A stretch of DNA of 64,000 nucleotides, taken from Caenorhabditis remanei. Its lineage: Eukaryota > Nematoda > Chromadorea > Rhabditida > Rhabditidae. Below the pieces are notes generated by a model. It did no database searches. It worked only from the letters and a program-made list of their open reading frames with translations, and was not told where the DNA came from. Location of the stretch: NCBI RefSeq assembly GCF_010183535.1, contig NC_071332.1, positions 3,286,001-3,350,000 on the forward strand, in the 5' to 3' direction. A program made the translations under genes and the position numbers. Positions 33,621-45,900 of this stretch are shown one piece after another. Each line of letters begins with the position of its first letter. Within the stretch, counting starts at the first letter, position 1.

Positions 33621-34259
33621 TCCCGAGGCACAATTTCTTCAAGCTCCGCCCACAAGAAATGAGCGAAGGTAACTTTTTGCACTGATATTTTCGAATTGAT
33701 AGTATAGAAAGAAAAAGGTGAAAAGAGTTTATCGAAAAAAGAAAAAGAATGCAATTAGACTCAAATAATGTCCTCCTCGTGTTTCGTGATTGATGTGTTT
33801 CGTGTCGCCGATGACACACTTCGGGTCAGTCTCAATTTTTCTGAAAAAGTGCATTGGAACTTAAAAATATGTTATTTAGACTAACTCATCAAAAACGCTC
33901 TATAATCCCTAATAAAATACATGACGACAAGGGGATCGAGTGCCGGATAAAGCGCCAAACAGATCGATGTCATGTTGGCAATCACTCCCAACTCGACACC
34001 AATTATCGGACAGATGAATAGAACGGTTGTTGGGGTGTACATGAAGATGATAGGGACGATTGTCTGAAAATGCTTCAAATTCTGAATTTGATCTCTCGAC
34101 CAAAGGGGGTACCTGAAGAACAAGTGCATGGAACAGTTGTTTCTGAAGTGCCCGCGTCTTCTCAGCTACCATGTCGTTCACCGATTGCATCTTTTTGTAA
34201 ACGGCGTATCCGAGGGACATTATTGTGACAAGGGTGGTGATCTGGAAGAAATTTAGATT

Positions 34260-35475
34260 TGAAGTTAAAATTTACGCTCCGCCCCCAAAACAAGAAGCTG
34301 AAATCGTGGGATTCGTCTGGTGTTCATACGACCTCGGTTACGGAACGTCGTGTACCATGGCTCATTTTGATGCTAGACGGATTTTGAAGACAGATTCAGA
34401 ATCCTCACATTTTCACTTTTCTGGTCATATGCGTATTTGGCTTTCCGTAGGATTTCGGCCTGAATTCTGATTCTGGTTTCAATCTTCGCCCAGTGCCAAA
34501 ATGAACCGATTTACAAAACTTATTGTAACTCGGTTAGTTTTCATGCTAGACAAAATTTGAGGATAGTTTCAGAATCCTCATGTCTTCAGCTCTCCATTCA
34601 ATCAAGTTAGACGAATCGAATAGGATTAGAAAACTGAAGAAATGAGGATTCTGAATCTGTATTCAAGAATCTTCTAACAGCAAAATGAACCGATCTACAA
34701 AGCTCTTTGTAAATCGGTTCATTTTGCTGTCAGAAGATTTTTGAATAGAGATTCAGAATCCTCATAAATTCAGCTTTCTAATCATATGCGTTTCGTCAAA
34801 AACTGATACAAATGGGGAACTAAAGTCATGAGGATTCTGAATATGTTCTTTAAATTTTTCTGGCTTCAAAATGAACCTAGATACAAGATGTGGTGTAACT
34901 ATGCTCATTTTGACGCAAGACGAATTCTGAAGACAGATTCAGAATCATCATGACTTCAGTTCCCCATTTGTATCAGTTTTTGACGAAACGCATATGACTA
35001 GAAAGCTGAAAATGTGAGGATTCTGAATCTGTACTCAAGAATTCTCTGAAAGCAAAATGAACCGAGTTACAAAGAGCTCTTCAGCTTTCTTGTCATAACT
35101 TAATGAAATGGATATGACTAGAAAGCTGACGTCTTGAGGATTCAGAATCTGCTTTCAGATTTTGTCTATCTCGGTTCATTTTCATGCTAGACGAAATCTA
35201 AAACTTGATTCTAAATGGTCACACATTCGGCTTCTCAGTTATATAAAATGAAAAATTCACTGAAACTGAAAATTTCTGAAAATCTGTAGATTGAAATTAT
35301 TATGCCTGGAAAGCTAAAAACGCGAGGATTTCGAATCTCTGTATTTCCGAATTTCTCCAATTATCAAAATGGGCCTAGATACCTCTGTTTTAGTCTGAAC
35401 TCCTCATAGTGATGCTAGTCAAAATTCAAAAACAGATTCAGAATCCTCACGTCATCAGCTTCCCACTTCAGTATG
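34260..35475. repeat. family E repeats filling intron 3 of the str-like gene
   Basis: About ten units built from ATTCAGAATCCTCA, TTCAGCTTTCTAGTCATA and AAAATGAACCGAGTTACAA and their complements, in both orientations. The clearest palindrome is 34600-34790, where AAAATGAACCGATCTACAAAG meets its complement within a few bases. Confidence 0.7.
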
Positions 35476-35907
35476 ACTCACCGCAATACAATAAACATTG
35501 ATCATTCCTAGACAGCTCTTCCACTGGATTTGGATATCTTCTTTGTCACCAATGATCTGAAATTTTATTGATTTTTTTTCCAAGTTTTTGTCCTGGATCA
35601 ACTTACAAAGTACAATGGACCAATATAAGAGAGTCTCTCAATCCTTTCCTCATAATTCTCATAGATAGTCTCGTTTAAATAAGCATTGAATGTAGCGTTA
35701 CTACTCAACAGGAAGTATACATTACACCACCAAAAGATAGCAATAACTATGAAAATTGATGGCCAAATAAGGGCACGTGGGTACTTGAACCACTGGATTT
35801 GGTCGGGGTGGATCATGGCAATGTAGCGGTAGACAAAGTAGATGGCCAGGAGGACAAGGGTTAGGCCATAGGAGGTTCAGTAGCTGGCTGGAAGACGTTT
35901 TTTTCAT

Positions 35908-36791
35908 ACTTGCAAACCGAGCCGGCGCGTGGTTCGCTTCAAACTGATTTTTATGAGCTGAAAAATATACCAAAATATAGATCTCGGTGAGATCTATGAC
36001 TGTGACCAACTACTAGTTGGATGGCTAATCGTTAAAGTACGAGACCGTACGAATCGGGAAGAAACGAAATTGGGAAGAAACGAAAGCGGAAGAAACGAAT
36101 CATGAAGAACAGGATAAATTTCTGCAAACATCTTCACGTCAAATTGCGGAGTTTACCGTAATCCAAAATTCAGAAAAGATTTTACTGGCTTATGCGCTAA
36201 AATTTGTGTCAAAAATAAAGTTACGAAACTAAAAAATCGATTTAGAGCATTGTGCGCAGCCATTACTTTAGCCAAAGTCAGGAAAACTTGCGAAAAACTG
36301 TTCTTCCCGATTTCGTTTCTTCCCGATTTGTACGGTCTCTAAAGTACCGCGGCACGGATAAAGTGGCGAAAAACGCGAGAATGACCATTTCTAGCCAAAT
36401 CCGCCATTCTAGCCCATCCCGCGGTGTATTAAGGACTGACCATCCGGACAGTAGTAAGTCACAGAGATAGAACTCTTCGAGATCTATATTGTGGTATGCT
36501 TTTCAGTTCATAAAACTCGGTTTGAACCGAGTTACGAACCGGTTCGTGAATGATCTCGACGATAGGACCCCTACGGGCCTGATGACGGATCTTTAATGTG
36601 CCGCGGGCAGGGAAAGGTGCCAAAAAACGCGAAAATTGTCAAAAATGTCATTCTAGCCCATTAACCATCCCCCATCCGGTCCGTAGAAGGCCACAGATAT
36701 AGAAATCGCCGAGATCTACATTTTGGTATACTTTTTAGTTAAAAACATTGCGTTTTAAGCGAGCTACGCGCCGTCCCGGTTTGAAAGTATG
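35908..36791. mobile_element. family C elements in intron 1 of the str-like gene
   Basis: Begins CATACTTGCAAACCGAGCCG and ends GTTTGAAAGTATG. It holds at least one and a half C-type palindromes, interrupted by a different element at 36040-36340. Confidence 0.65.
36040..36340. mobile_element. 301-bp terminal-inverted-repeat element with AAAGTA target duplication
   Basis: Terminal inverted repeats of about 38 bp, GAGACCGTACGAATCGGGAA on the left and TTCCCGATTTGTACGGTCTC on the right, both continuing as GAAACGAAAT and its complement. Flanked by AAAGTA on both sides (36034-36039, 36341-36346). The related family C copy at 37748-38095 carries the uninterrupted site GTTAAAGTACCGCGGC. Internal sequence is AT-rich without a long open frame, so it is non-autonomous. 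Confidence 0.85.
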
Positions 36792-37035
36792 CTTAACTTT
36801 GATTCGTCGCCGTTCTAGAACGGTTTCGATTCGGGTCGTGTGCAAAAATACCCGTTTTAGAACTAATACAAACTGGAACAACATAGATTCCGATGGTTTC
36901 GATTTGTACCGGTTCTAAACGAGAACCTTCTAGGTTTCCTTCATTTTTTTCTGTTCTGATTTCCCTCTATTCTAGAACGGGCGGTTCTGATTTGAAACCC
37001 TCTACCGGTTCTGAACCGGTGTTGTGTTAGAACTA

Positions 37036-37182
37036 TTAGCTCGGCACAGTGCTTACAACTACAACTGCGCTCCACCGAAATGCCCTTGAAAAATGTATCT
37101 TCTTCTCTGCGCCTCTCAATTTCGCACGAACCTCTCTTCGGTTTTGGTAGAGCGCGGTTGTAAGAATCGTGTTGTCCTATTA
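37036..37182. mobile_element. family B foldback in intron 1 of the str-like gene
   Basis: ACAACTGCGCTCCACCGAAA and TGGTAGAGCGCGGTTGTAAG form the arms, with TCTCTGCGCCTCTC in the core. The left end, TAGCTCGGCACAGT, matches other B copies. Confidence 0.7.
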
Positions 37183-37747
37183 TGTTGGTTACCATTCTTT
37201 AGCCGGTTTTCATTCGTACCTGGTTCTAAAACGGGCCTGTTACCCAGACGCCTGCATTAGAACTGGTACAACCATATAGGTTACCATAATTTATATTTGT
37301 ACCGGTTCTAAGTTCTAAATAAACCGTCTCACTTGTCAGTTATCAACCGTGAAAACTCAAAACTCACTGATAATAATCGGCGCCAAAAACGGATCATACT
37401 TAAACCAACTTGCACAAAACACGATATAACTATTGAGATATGAATGCATTGCTGGTTGAGTCAATATATCAATTATCGAGTACCAAAGAGAGAAACAGGC
37501 AAACCAGAGCATCAGGTACTTGTAGGATCCAAAGTTTTGACGGGTTCTTGTCAGAATCAAATGGATTAGAGTAAGGTTTGCAAAGAAGGCGATGAAGAAT
37601 CCAAGGTACTCGGCGAAATAGGTGATAAATGGGATTTGCATCTGGAAATTTGGTAAATTGAGCTTGGTAGAGATTGCTGGGAGTCGGCGGCAGAATTGAG
37701 CGAAATGCGGTTATTGAAATTTTTTTTTCTAAATCTTCGATAAACTA

Positions 37748-38095
37748 TGCTTGTCTATCGGGCCGGCTCGTAACTCGCGTCAAACTCAATATTATGAGCT
37801 GAAAAATATACCAAAATGTAGATCTCGGCGAGTTCTATACCCCGGACCTACTACGGTCCGGATGGCTAATCGTTAAAGTACCGCGGCAGGGATAAAGTGC
37901 CGAAAAACGCGAGAATGACCATTTCTAGCCAAATCCGCCATTCTAGCCAATCCCGCGGTATATTAAGGACTAACCATTCGGACTGTAGTAAGTCACATAG
38001 ATAGAACTCTTCGAGATCTACATTGTGGTATGCTTTTTCTACATTGTGGTATGATCTACATTGTGGTATGCTTTCCCGGTTGACAAGTATGCGAT
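37748..38095. mobile_element. family C element upstream of the str-like gene
   Basis: CGGGCCGGCTCGTAACTCG to CCCGGTTGACAAGTATG, with the same GCTAATCGTTAAAGTACCG segment as 35908-36791 but without the 301-bp insertion. Near the right end CTACATTGTGGTATG is tandemly repeated. Confidence 0.7.
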
Positions 38096-39270
38096 AAATC
38101 TAGTAACTTTATGAATTTTGATAGAAGGGCAATTTTAAAAATAGACTCGAAATTCTCATGAATTCATCTTTTTTTCGGATAAAACAACGTGTTCGGATAA
38201 AACAACGTATAGTTAGTGAATGTGAGGATTCGGATTTTCTGGTTTTTTTTTAACTCTTTGATTTAGATAAATTCAGCTTTCTAGTCATGTTATGTTTGCT
38301 TAAGGACCCTAACCAAAACATGAAAAATCTTACTGAATTCCCTGGTTTTTCAAAAGAGTTTTTCAAAACACTATTTATATGTGTGGAGAGCTGAATCAAT
38401 GAGGATTCTGAATCTAGTTTCAAATTTTGTCAAGCTTCAAAATGAGACGAGATATGTACACCAACTTCAAAAGAATTGTCATCTTCATCATTCAAAACCC
38501 CATTTGAGAAAGAAATTTGGCAAAGAATTATCAAATATGAACAAAACCTAAACATATCTAGATCTAGAAAACTAAAAAAACAAGAGGATTCTGAAATCAG
38601 TTTTCAGATTCCGTTTAGAATGAAAATGAACCGAGATACATCCGGAATAACAAATGGAATCTTAGACACAACCCACCCATCCTAGTAATTAATCATTGTA
38701 TTTCTACGAATTCAGATTCTAGACTAACTTCAATAGCACATTCAAAATATTCACACTACTAAAACCATTCCAGAAAAATCTCTTAATATTTATAATATTA
38801 TAGTCTTAATATTATAGCTCCGAAATTTAATCTACTAGCACCGCAATCTCAAATAAAAACAAACGGATGTCTACTCGTTTTTCGAAGAAAAAGAATAGCT
38901 GAAAACACAAGTAACAAATGAATACTAATCTTTTATACAAGTTGTCAAAAGGAGGCGTGGCTTGAGAAGAGTCATAGCTGAGCTACCATAAGAAGATGAC
39001 GTCTAGACGCTGCAGCCTAATCCGGTGTTGATGAAGAACTTAAGGACATGATAAAACATTTTCTTTAGAACAACTTAAAACGTTCTAAGAAGAAAAATAT
39101 GTGAATAATACGTGCCAAACATCAATACACAAAAGGAACAATGGAACAGAGTCTCAGATTAACACATAGTCTGAATGCATTTTAGGAGATCAAAGGTTTA
39201 CGTGTTTTCTTACTGTAGATATCGAGTATTGGATCTAGCTAAAGAAACGCGGGCATTTGAATTTTGGAAC
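38096..39270. other. intergenic region between the str-like and Patched-type genes
   Basis: Two divergent genes flank it. Degraded family E strings (GAGGATTCTGAATC, ACCAACTTCAAAAG) lie at about 38380-38660. From 38700 to 39270 I see no gene or repeat. It is AT-rich and probably includes both promoters. Confidence 0.35.
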
Positions 39271-39725
39271 TTTCAGAGCTGCTCTATATTTTTGTAGTTG
39301 ACAACTTTTTGATAGCTACTCACGTTCTTGAGATATGAGCTGTTCTAGCTAGAGACCTCATTGTAGAGACGCAGAGAAGCCAGACACTCAAGCTTCTCTG
39401 CGTCTCTCTTCCTCCTCGCCGTTACTTTCCAAACTTTAAAGACGCTTAACTCAAGAACGTGAATAGCTATCAGAAAGTTGCCAACTACAAAAATAAAGTT
39501 TCAGTCTTGCTCTATATTTTTGTAGTTGATGATTTTTTGATAGCTATTCACGCTTTTGAGATATGACCGCTTAAAGTTGAAGAGAGAAGACCAGCTCAGA
39601 GAAACGAGTGTCTCCTCCCTCCTTTGTAAGCCATTTTTAAAGGCGCGTATCTCAAAAACGTCAAGAGGTATCAAAAAGTTGTCAACTACAAAATTGTAGA
39701 GCTAGATTTGATCTACATATCCATA
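39270..39725. mobile_element. two family A foldbacks upstream of the Patched-type gene
   Basis: The first hairpin core, at about 39363-39408, pairs AGAGACGCAGAGAAGC with GCTTCTCTGCGTCTCT. The arms TTTTTGTAGTTGACAACTTTT and complement flank it. The second, at about 39515-39720, has a weaker core (CAGAGAAACGAGTGTC). Confidence 0.75.
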
Positions 39726-39930
39726 ACAATTTCAAATAAATCCGACCATTCAGTGCCTCGTGACGGAATGTCAAATTCGCCAGTTTTCGTTGAATTTTAT
39801 TTTTAATTTTCAATTAACTTTTTAAACATTGCGTCTAAAAAGATGAATAGCGGACCTCAAATCTTTCAAATCCTTCAGATTTCTCAATAATCCATGACTC
39901 ATCCCCCACGAAAACAGATGGGGGGAACGC

Positions 39931-42900
39931 ATGTATTATTTGGTTGCCATGAAGAAAAACAAACAGTTGTTTCGTTGTAAATGTGCTGTATGTCTTCTTC
40001 CTCTTCTCGAATCGTTTCAAGAATTCATTGATGTAAGCGAACAAATATTGTCCCTTTTACATCATCATCACTATCAATTTCTCTACTTTTTTCAGTCACC
40101 AGTCTCGAGAAATGTCGTCGTCTACCGTTTCACGGATCACCGAACGTATTTTTATGAAGTTTGTCGTTTCTCCTTAAACCGAACTATTTTCCAGAACCCA
40201 TTTTGTTCCAGATATGCCCAAATTGTCATTGAATATCCTGTCCTTGTTATTGTACTCACTGGTACAATCTCAGTATTTTTGACTTGTTGGTCGTTGTATT
40301 TCAATTTTGGAGTTATTGATTTGGATCCGACAAAGGTAACAAACTAAAAATGTAGCTTTAGGTTTGATCTACATTTTTGTAGTTGACAACTTTTTGATAG
40401 CTCCACCCACTTTTGAGATATGCGCCTTTAAAGTTAGACACCTAAACGATGAGCAGTTGAGATAGCGGGAGGGAAAGAGGGCGCAGAGAAGCGAGAGCGT
40501 CTGTTTTGTCTGCGTCTCTCAAAAATCACTATCAGCAAAAAAAAACATCAGAGTGTTATCGCTACCCTTGCGGAGAGACGCAGAGAAACTAGACACTCTG
40601 ACTTCTCTGCGCCCTCTTTTCCTCCTTCTCTCTCACCCACCAATTTTTAAAGCCTTATATCTCAAAAACGTGAATAGCTATCAAAAAGTTGTCAACTACA
40701 AAAATAAAGTGCTTAGCCTGCTGAATATCTTTGCAGTTGACGACGTTTTTGTAGCTCTTCACGTTCTGGAGATACACCTCTTTAAATTCATATTCTCAAA
40801 GAAGTGTGTTGGAGAGACGCAGACAATTAGACACTCTCGCTTCTCTGCACCCTCTTGTTTTTCTCGAGTCGTACTTGGCTATCTTTAAAGGTGCATATCT
40901 CAAAACCCAGACAAGCTATCAAAAAACTCTCAACTACAAAAATAGAGAGGTAGATTTGATCTACACACTCCAAAAAAAATTTCGGAAATTGCGTTATTTC
41001 TGTCGCTTTTCAGGGCTTCGAAACCAGGGGCACATCTCTATCCTCCGCTCGACTAACCCTAGAAGCAATGAAACCCCATCAAGCATCGAATGAAAATATA
41101 TTGAGATGGTATTTCCAGTAAGTCTCTTCTTTTTCTTTCTTTTTTTCATTCAAAAGAATTTCGAATTTCAGACAAGACGCGGCGCGTCGGAAACGAGATT
41201 TGATGTCTACAAGTACCCTCGACTACCCACCAATTACCGTTAATTATGATGATTATGGTGTGGACTCAGAGCCAAATGAATCAGATTTGGAGGATCCTTG
41301 TGAAATGTACGGAGCCATCGGAAAATCGTTTCCATATGATATGATTGAGTACTTGGGGAAGGTTATGGTTAGAGTTTCCAGTTATGATGATGTAAGTTGG
41401 AAAAGAAAAACAGAAAAAAGTTCGGCCACCAAACTCCCAAATCCTCTTCCAGCTCTTCACACTACCCGTCATGGAGCACCTATGCCACGTGGATAGTATT
41501 CTGGATGAGATTAGTGAGGAATTCAACTTCACAAAAGCTTTAAAACACTCCCTGAATATCCCACTTTACACCAATTGCCCTAATATCACAACTGAGAATT
41601 CTTGTGATGCATTGAATCAGTTAGAGTGAGTTTTTTTGAAGATTTTATGTAGAATAAAAGAATTTTTTTTTAGTATTTCAAATTTTCGAAAGCTCCTTAA
41701 GGAATGTCGGGAGGATTCAAAGCTAGATTTCTGCTCAGCGTTCTCTATAAATCAAGTGAACAATTGGTTGCTGCCGATGGATAACTCGACGGAGGTTATG
41801 GTTACGGTGGTTTTAAAGGTGTGAGCTGCTTATGGTTGTATAGAAAAAGTTTTGATCTACATTTTTGTAGTTGACCACTTTTTGGTAGCTATTCACGTTT
41901 TTGAGATACGAAGCTTTGAAGTTTGGAAGGTAAGGGTGAGAGACGCAGAGAACCTAGAGTGTCGCGTTTCTCTGCGTCCATCCCACTCCTCCCGCAGACT
42001 GCAACCTTTCAAGACGTGTATCTCAAAACTCTGCAATCCTACTAGAAAGTTGTAAACTAAAAAAGTGTATATAAAATCTCAAGCTATATTTTGGTAGTTG
42101 ACAATTTTTCGATAGCTATTCACATTCTTGAGATATGACGCTTTAAAGTTTGGAGGGTGAAAGTGAGAGAGTGCAGAGAACCTAGACTGTCTCGTTTCTC
42201 TGCGTCTTTCCTCACACTTTTTGAGAACATGGCTTCAAAGAGACGTATCTCCAGAATTTGAAGAGCTACAAAAAAGTTTTCAACTATAAAAATATTCAGC
42301 AGGTTTAGAGCTTTAATTTTGTAGTTAACCACTTTTTGATAGCTACTCACGTTTTTGAGATATAATCCGTTTTAGCTAGAGACCTCATTGTAGAGACGCA
42401 GAGTAATCAGACACTCTAACTTCTCTGCGTTTCTTTGAGTCCTCTTCTCCTCAAAACCCTCCAAAGCTATCAAAAAATTTCCAACTACAAAAATGAACCA
42501 TTTTTCCAGATAACAATGTGGAATGGTGTAGATGACCGTGAGGTCTATGACAACCTCATAGATAGACTAAAATCTCATTTCGAACAAAACCCGCATACCC
42601 GGATGGCCGGCGTCTCATTGAATATGAAGAATCGAGTTTTTCAGGAGAAAATTCGATCGGATAGTTTAATAGCTGGGTTATCGGGTAGGCAGGGCTTTTG
42701 AGTTTTGATCTACACAGTAATTTCAGCTTTCCTCGTCTTCACTTGCTTCCTAATCTACTCCAGAAGCCTTGTATTCACTTGTATCATTCTAATCGTTGTC
42801 ACGTTGTCGGCTGGTGTCGCGTTTTTTGTTTATACGGTAATGAAAGCTTCAATTTTTGTAAAATTTAACTAAAAAATTACAGGAAATTCTCGGAATCGAC

Positions 42901-45900
42901 TTCTTCCCGTTCATCAATCTTCTAGTTGTGGTGATATTGATTTCTATCGGAGCGGATGATGCGTTTTTGCTTCTCGTTTATTATAGAAGGGAAGTTGAGG
43001 TAATAGTAATCCAAAATTAGATTTATTATGTAGATCAAATCTAGAGCTCCATTTTTGTAGTTGACAACTTTTTGATAGCTACTCACGCTTTCAAGATATG
43101 CACGTTTGAAGATAGTAGTGCGAGAGGGAGAGGGCGCAGAGAAGCTAGAGTGTCTTGTTTCTCTGCGTCTATCTCAAAAGTGTCAAATGCAATTTAAAAG
43201 TTGTTCACTACAAAAATGTAGATCAAGTCTAGAGCTACATTTTTGTAGTTGACCATTTCTTCATCGCTATTCCTGTTCTCGAGATATACGCCCTTAAAGA
43301 TAGCCGGTTGCAAGAGGAGAGGGGGACACCCAGACAGCCAGACACTCTCGCTTCTCTGCGTCTCTCGCCTTCACTTTTCAAACTTTAAAGGCTCATATCT
43401 CTAAAGCGCGAATAGCTATCAAAAAACGGTAAACTTCAAAAATGAAGCTCTAAATTTGATCTACAAAAATATCACAAAAGGTGGATTCTTGTTTTCCAGA
43501 AAATGTCGCACCTCGAGTACAAAATCGGCTCCATCTACATCCCCCTTTACCGCGAATCAGATCTCCTCTCTCGCAGTCTGCGTCTCTCCCTTCATCACTC
43601 TCTCGTCTCCATGTTTGTCACCTCGCTAACAACTGCAATAACTTTTTTGACGAATTTGACAAGTCCTGTGATAGTTTTAAGGTAAAAATTTTAAATGTCT
43701 AGGGAGCTGAGGTTAATGGGATTCCGGAACAATTGACAGATTTTAGAAAAGAGGAATTTGAGGCGAGTTACAACGGTTCAAAATTGTACCAAATTGAAAA
43801 TGGTGTAACTCAATGCTAGCGATATTCTGAAAACAGATTCAGAATCCTTACGTCTTTCTTCAGCTTTCTGGTCATATGCGGATTCTGAATCTGTTTACAA
43901 ATTTTGTCCAGTTTAAAAATGAGCTTGGTTACAAACGATTTTATAACTCGGCTCATTTTGACGCTAGAAAAATTCTAAAAACAGATTCAGAATCCTCACG
44001 TCTTCAGCCTTCTAGTCATATAAGTTTTTGACGAAACTCATTTGACTAGAAAGCTGAATTCATAAGGATTCTGAATCCGTTTCCAAATTTTGTCTAGTGT
44101 AAAAGTGATCTTGGTTACAAACGACTTTATACCTCTGCTCATTTTAACGCTAGCAAAATTCTGAAAACATATTCTGAATCCTCACCACTTCTTTGTTGTT
44201 TCAGGTGCTTCGGAATCTACGCGGCCATCACCGTAATCATCAATTACCTTCTCGTGGTTCTAATCCTTCCTGGAGCAATCATTCTGACACGCCCTATCAG
44301 AAGAAATCGGAAACCAACGGAGCAAAAAATTGAGCCAAATCCAAAAAATTCCACCAACAAGCTCACCGAGTTCACATTTTACTTCCGTTTCGCTATTGTT
44401 CTCCTCAGCTCGATCCTCACCGCATTATCTATTTTCATCATTTTTCAAAATCCAGGTCTCACAATCCCTCAGACTAATCCGACCAAAGTGAGTTTTCCAT
44501 TTTCATATTTATGACATTTTTTTTCAAAAAAAAATTCCAGCTCCTCGTTAACTCAAATCTCCACGAATACTTTGACAACCACTTGCATCATTTCAACTTC
44601 CATTGGCAGAGATCAGCGAGATTAGTGAAGAATTATATTTTTGGAGTGGAGCTAGTCAGGGAGTCCTCCTCACTCAGCCCGTATCACAAACCTGCCAAAA
44701 ACTTTTCCGGCGGGGTGAATTTCAAATTGGATACCGAGAAACTGGACTTCTACCGACGGCTTGTAAATCTGGAATCCCAAAAATATACATTGGAAAACTA
44801 TACGCATTTGTCATGGACTGATAGAATGTTACAGGCTAATGAGTCGTGTCTCTCGGAGAATAAAGTAGGTGGACTTTTAGAGCTTGTTACGGTATACGAA
44901 GAAATTGGTGTTGAGTTCAAAATAAGATGGTTAGATAGAAAAAGTCAAGGGCTACATTTTTGTAGTTGACAACTTTTTGATAGGATTGCAGCGTTCTGAG
45001 ATATGCGCCTTTTAAGTTCGCCGCTTCCCTCAGTTGGAGAAAAAAGCGGGAGAGACGCAGAGAAACGAGACACTCTAGCTTCTCTGCGTCTGTCGCGCTC
45101 TCCCCTTTAGCTTTGAAGGCGCGTATTACTGTGGGATAAATAGCTGTCAAAAAGTAGTCAACTACAAAAATATAGAGCTGCACTTAATCTACATGCTCCA
45201 ACAAGAATTTTTGAATTTGGGTTATTTCTGACGGTGCTAGACACTTTCAAAGAAAGACGCGTATCAGAGAAACATTTGATGCGCAAAGCCGATTGGAACA
45301 ATGGGAAAGAGGAGACGCAGAGAAATCAAACACTCTCGTTTCTCTGCGCTCTAACTCTCTCTCTCACCTCTCCCTTCAAACTTCAAATCGGCATATCTCA
45401 AAACCTTGTATAGCTATCAAAAAGTTGTCAACTACAAAAATAAAGATCAACTCTAGAACTTTGTTTTTGCAGTTGACCACTTTTTGATAGCATTACAGGG
45501 TTTTGAGATACACGTCTTTAAAGTTTGCCGCTCCCCTCAGTTAGAGAGCAGAGAGGGGAGAGACGCAGAGAAATGAGACAGTCTAGCTTCTCTGCGTCTC
45601 TCACCTTCACCTTCCAAACTTTAAAGGAGCGTATCTCAAAAGCGTGAAGAGTTATCAAAAAACAGTAAACTACAAAAATATAGAGCTAACTTTGGTCTGC
45701 ATGATCCTATAAGAATTTTCGAATTTGAGTTATTTCTGACGGTGCTTTTTTTTAAAATGGCTAGCTTATCTCAATTTTCCAGACCATCCCCAACGCCTGC
45801 ATCCTCTCCGCTTCCATCCGCCAGAAGAACTTAATCCATCAATTCCCCGACGACTTCGCCGTGATTCCAGGAGATGGCCCATTTGTAGATCACGACTTGA

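Larger units (their letters stand above)
33761..37641 (-). pseudogene. str-like chemoreceptor gene with one in-frame stop
   Basis: Six exons, 37368-37641, 35607-35887, 35482-35556, 34113-34241, 33886-34063 and 33761-33840, give 339 codons, the usual size of the nematode Str-superfamily seven-transmembrane receptors that sit in sensory neurons. Family features include FGSYKYLM after span 1, FVYRYIAM in span 3, QKQLFHALVLQ before span 6 and YFIRDYR after span 7. The frame is intact except for TGA at 35879-35877 (codon 95), in the context SY-stop-TSYGL where a conserved cysteine (TGY) would be expected; a single base change explains it. No alternative AG lies between the acceptor and this stop. 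It is either a recent pseudogene, a segregating null allele, or a read error. All splice sites remain good, which argues that any loss was recent. Confidence 0.72.

Noticed and set aside
40112..40194. Alternative start of the Patched-type gene at 40112 followed by an intron at 40163-40194
   Set aside because: The intron would be only 32 nt. The frame through 40096-40335 is fully open, joins exon 39931-40032 across a good donor (GTAAGC) and acceptor (TTTTTTCAG), and has no need of this intron.
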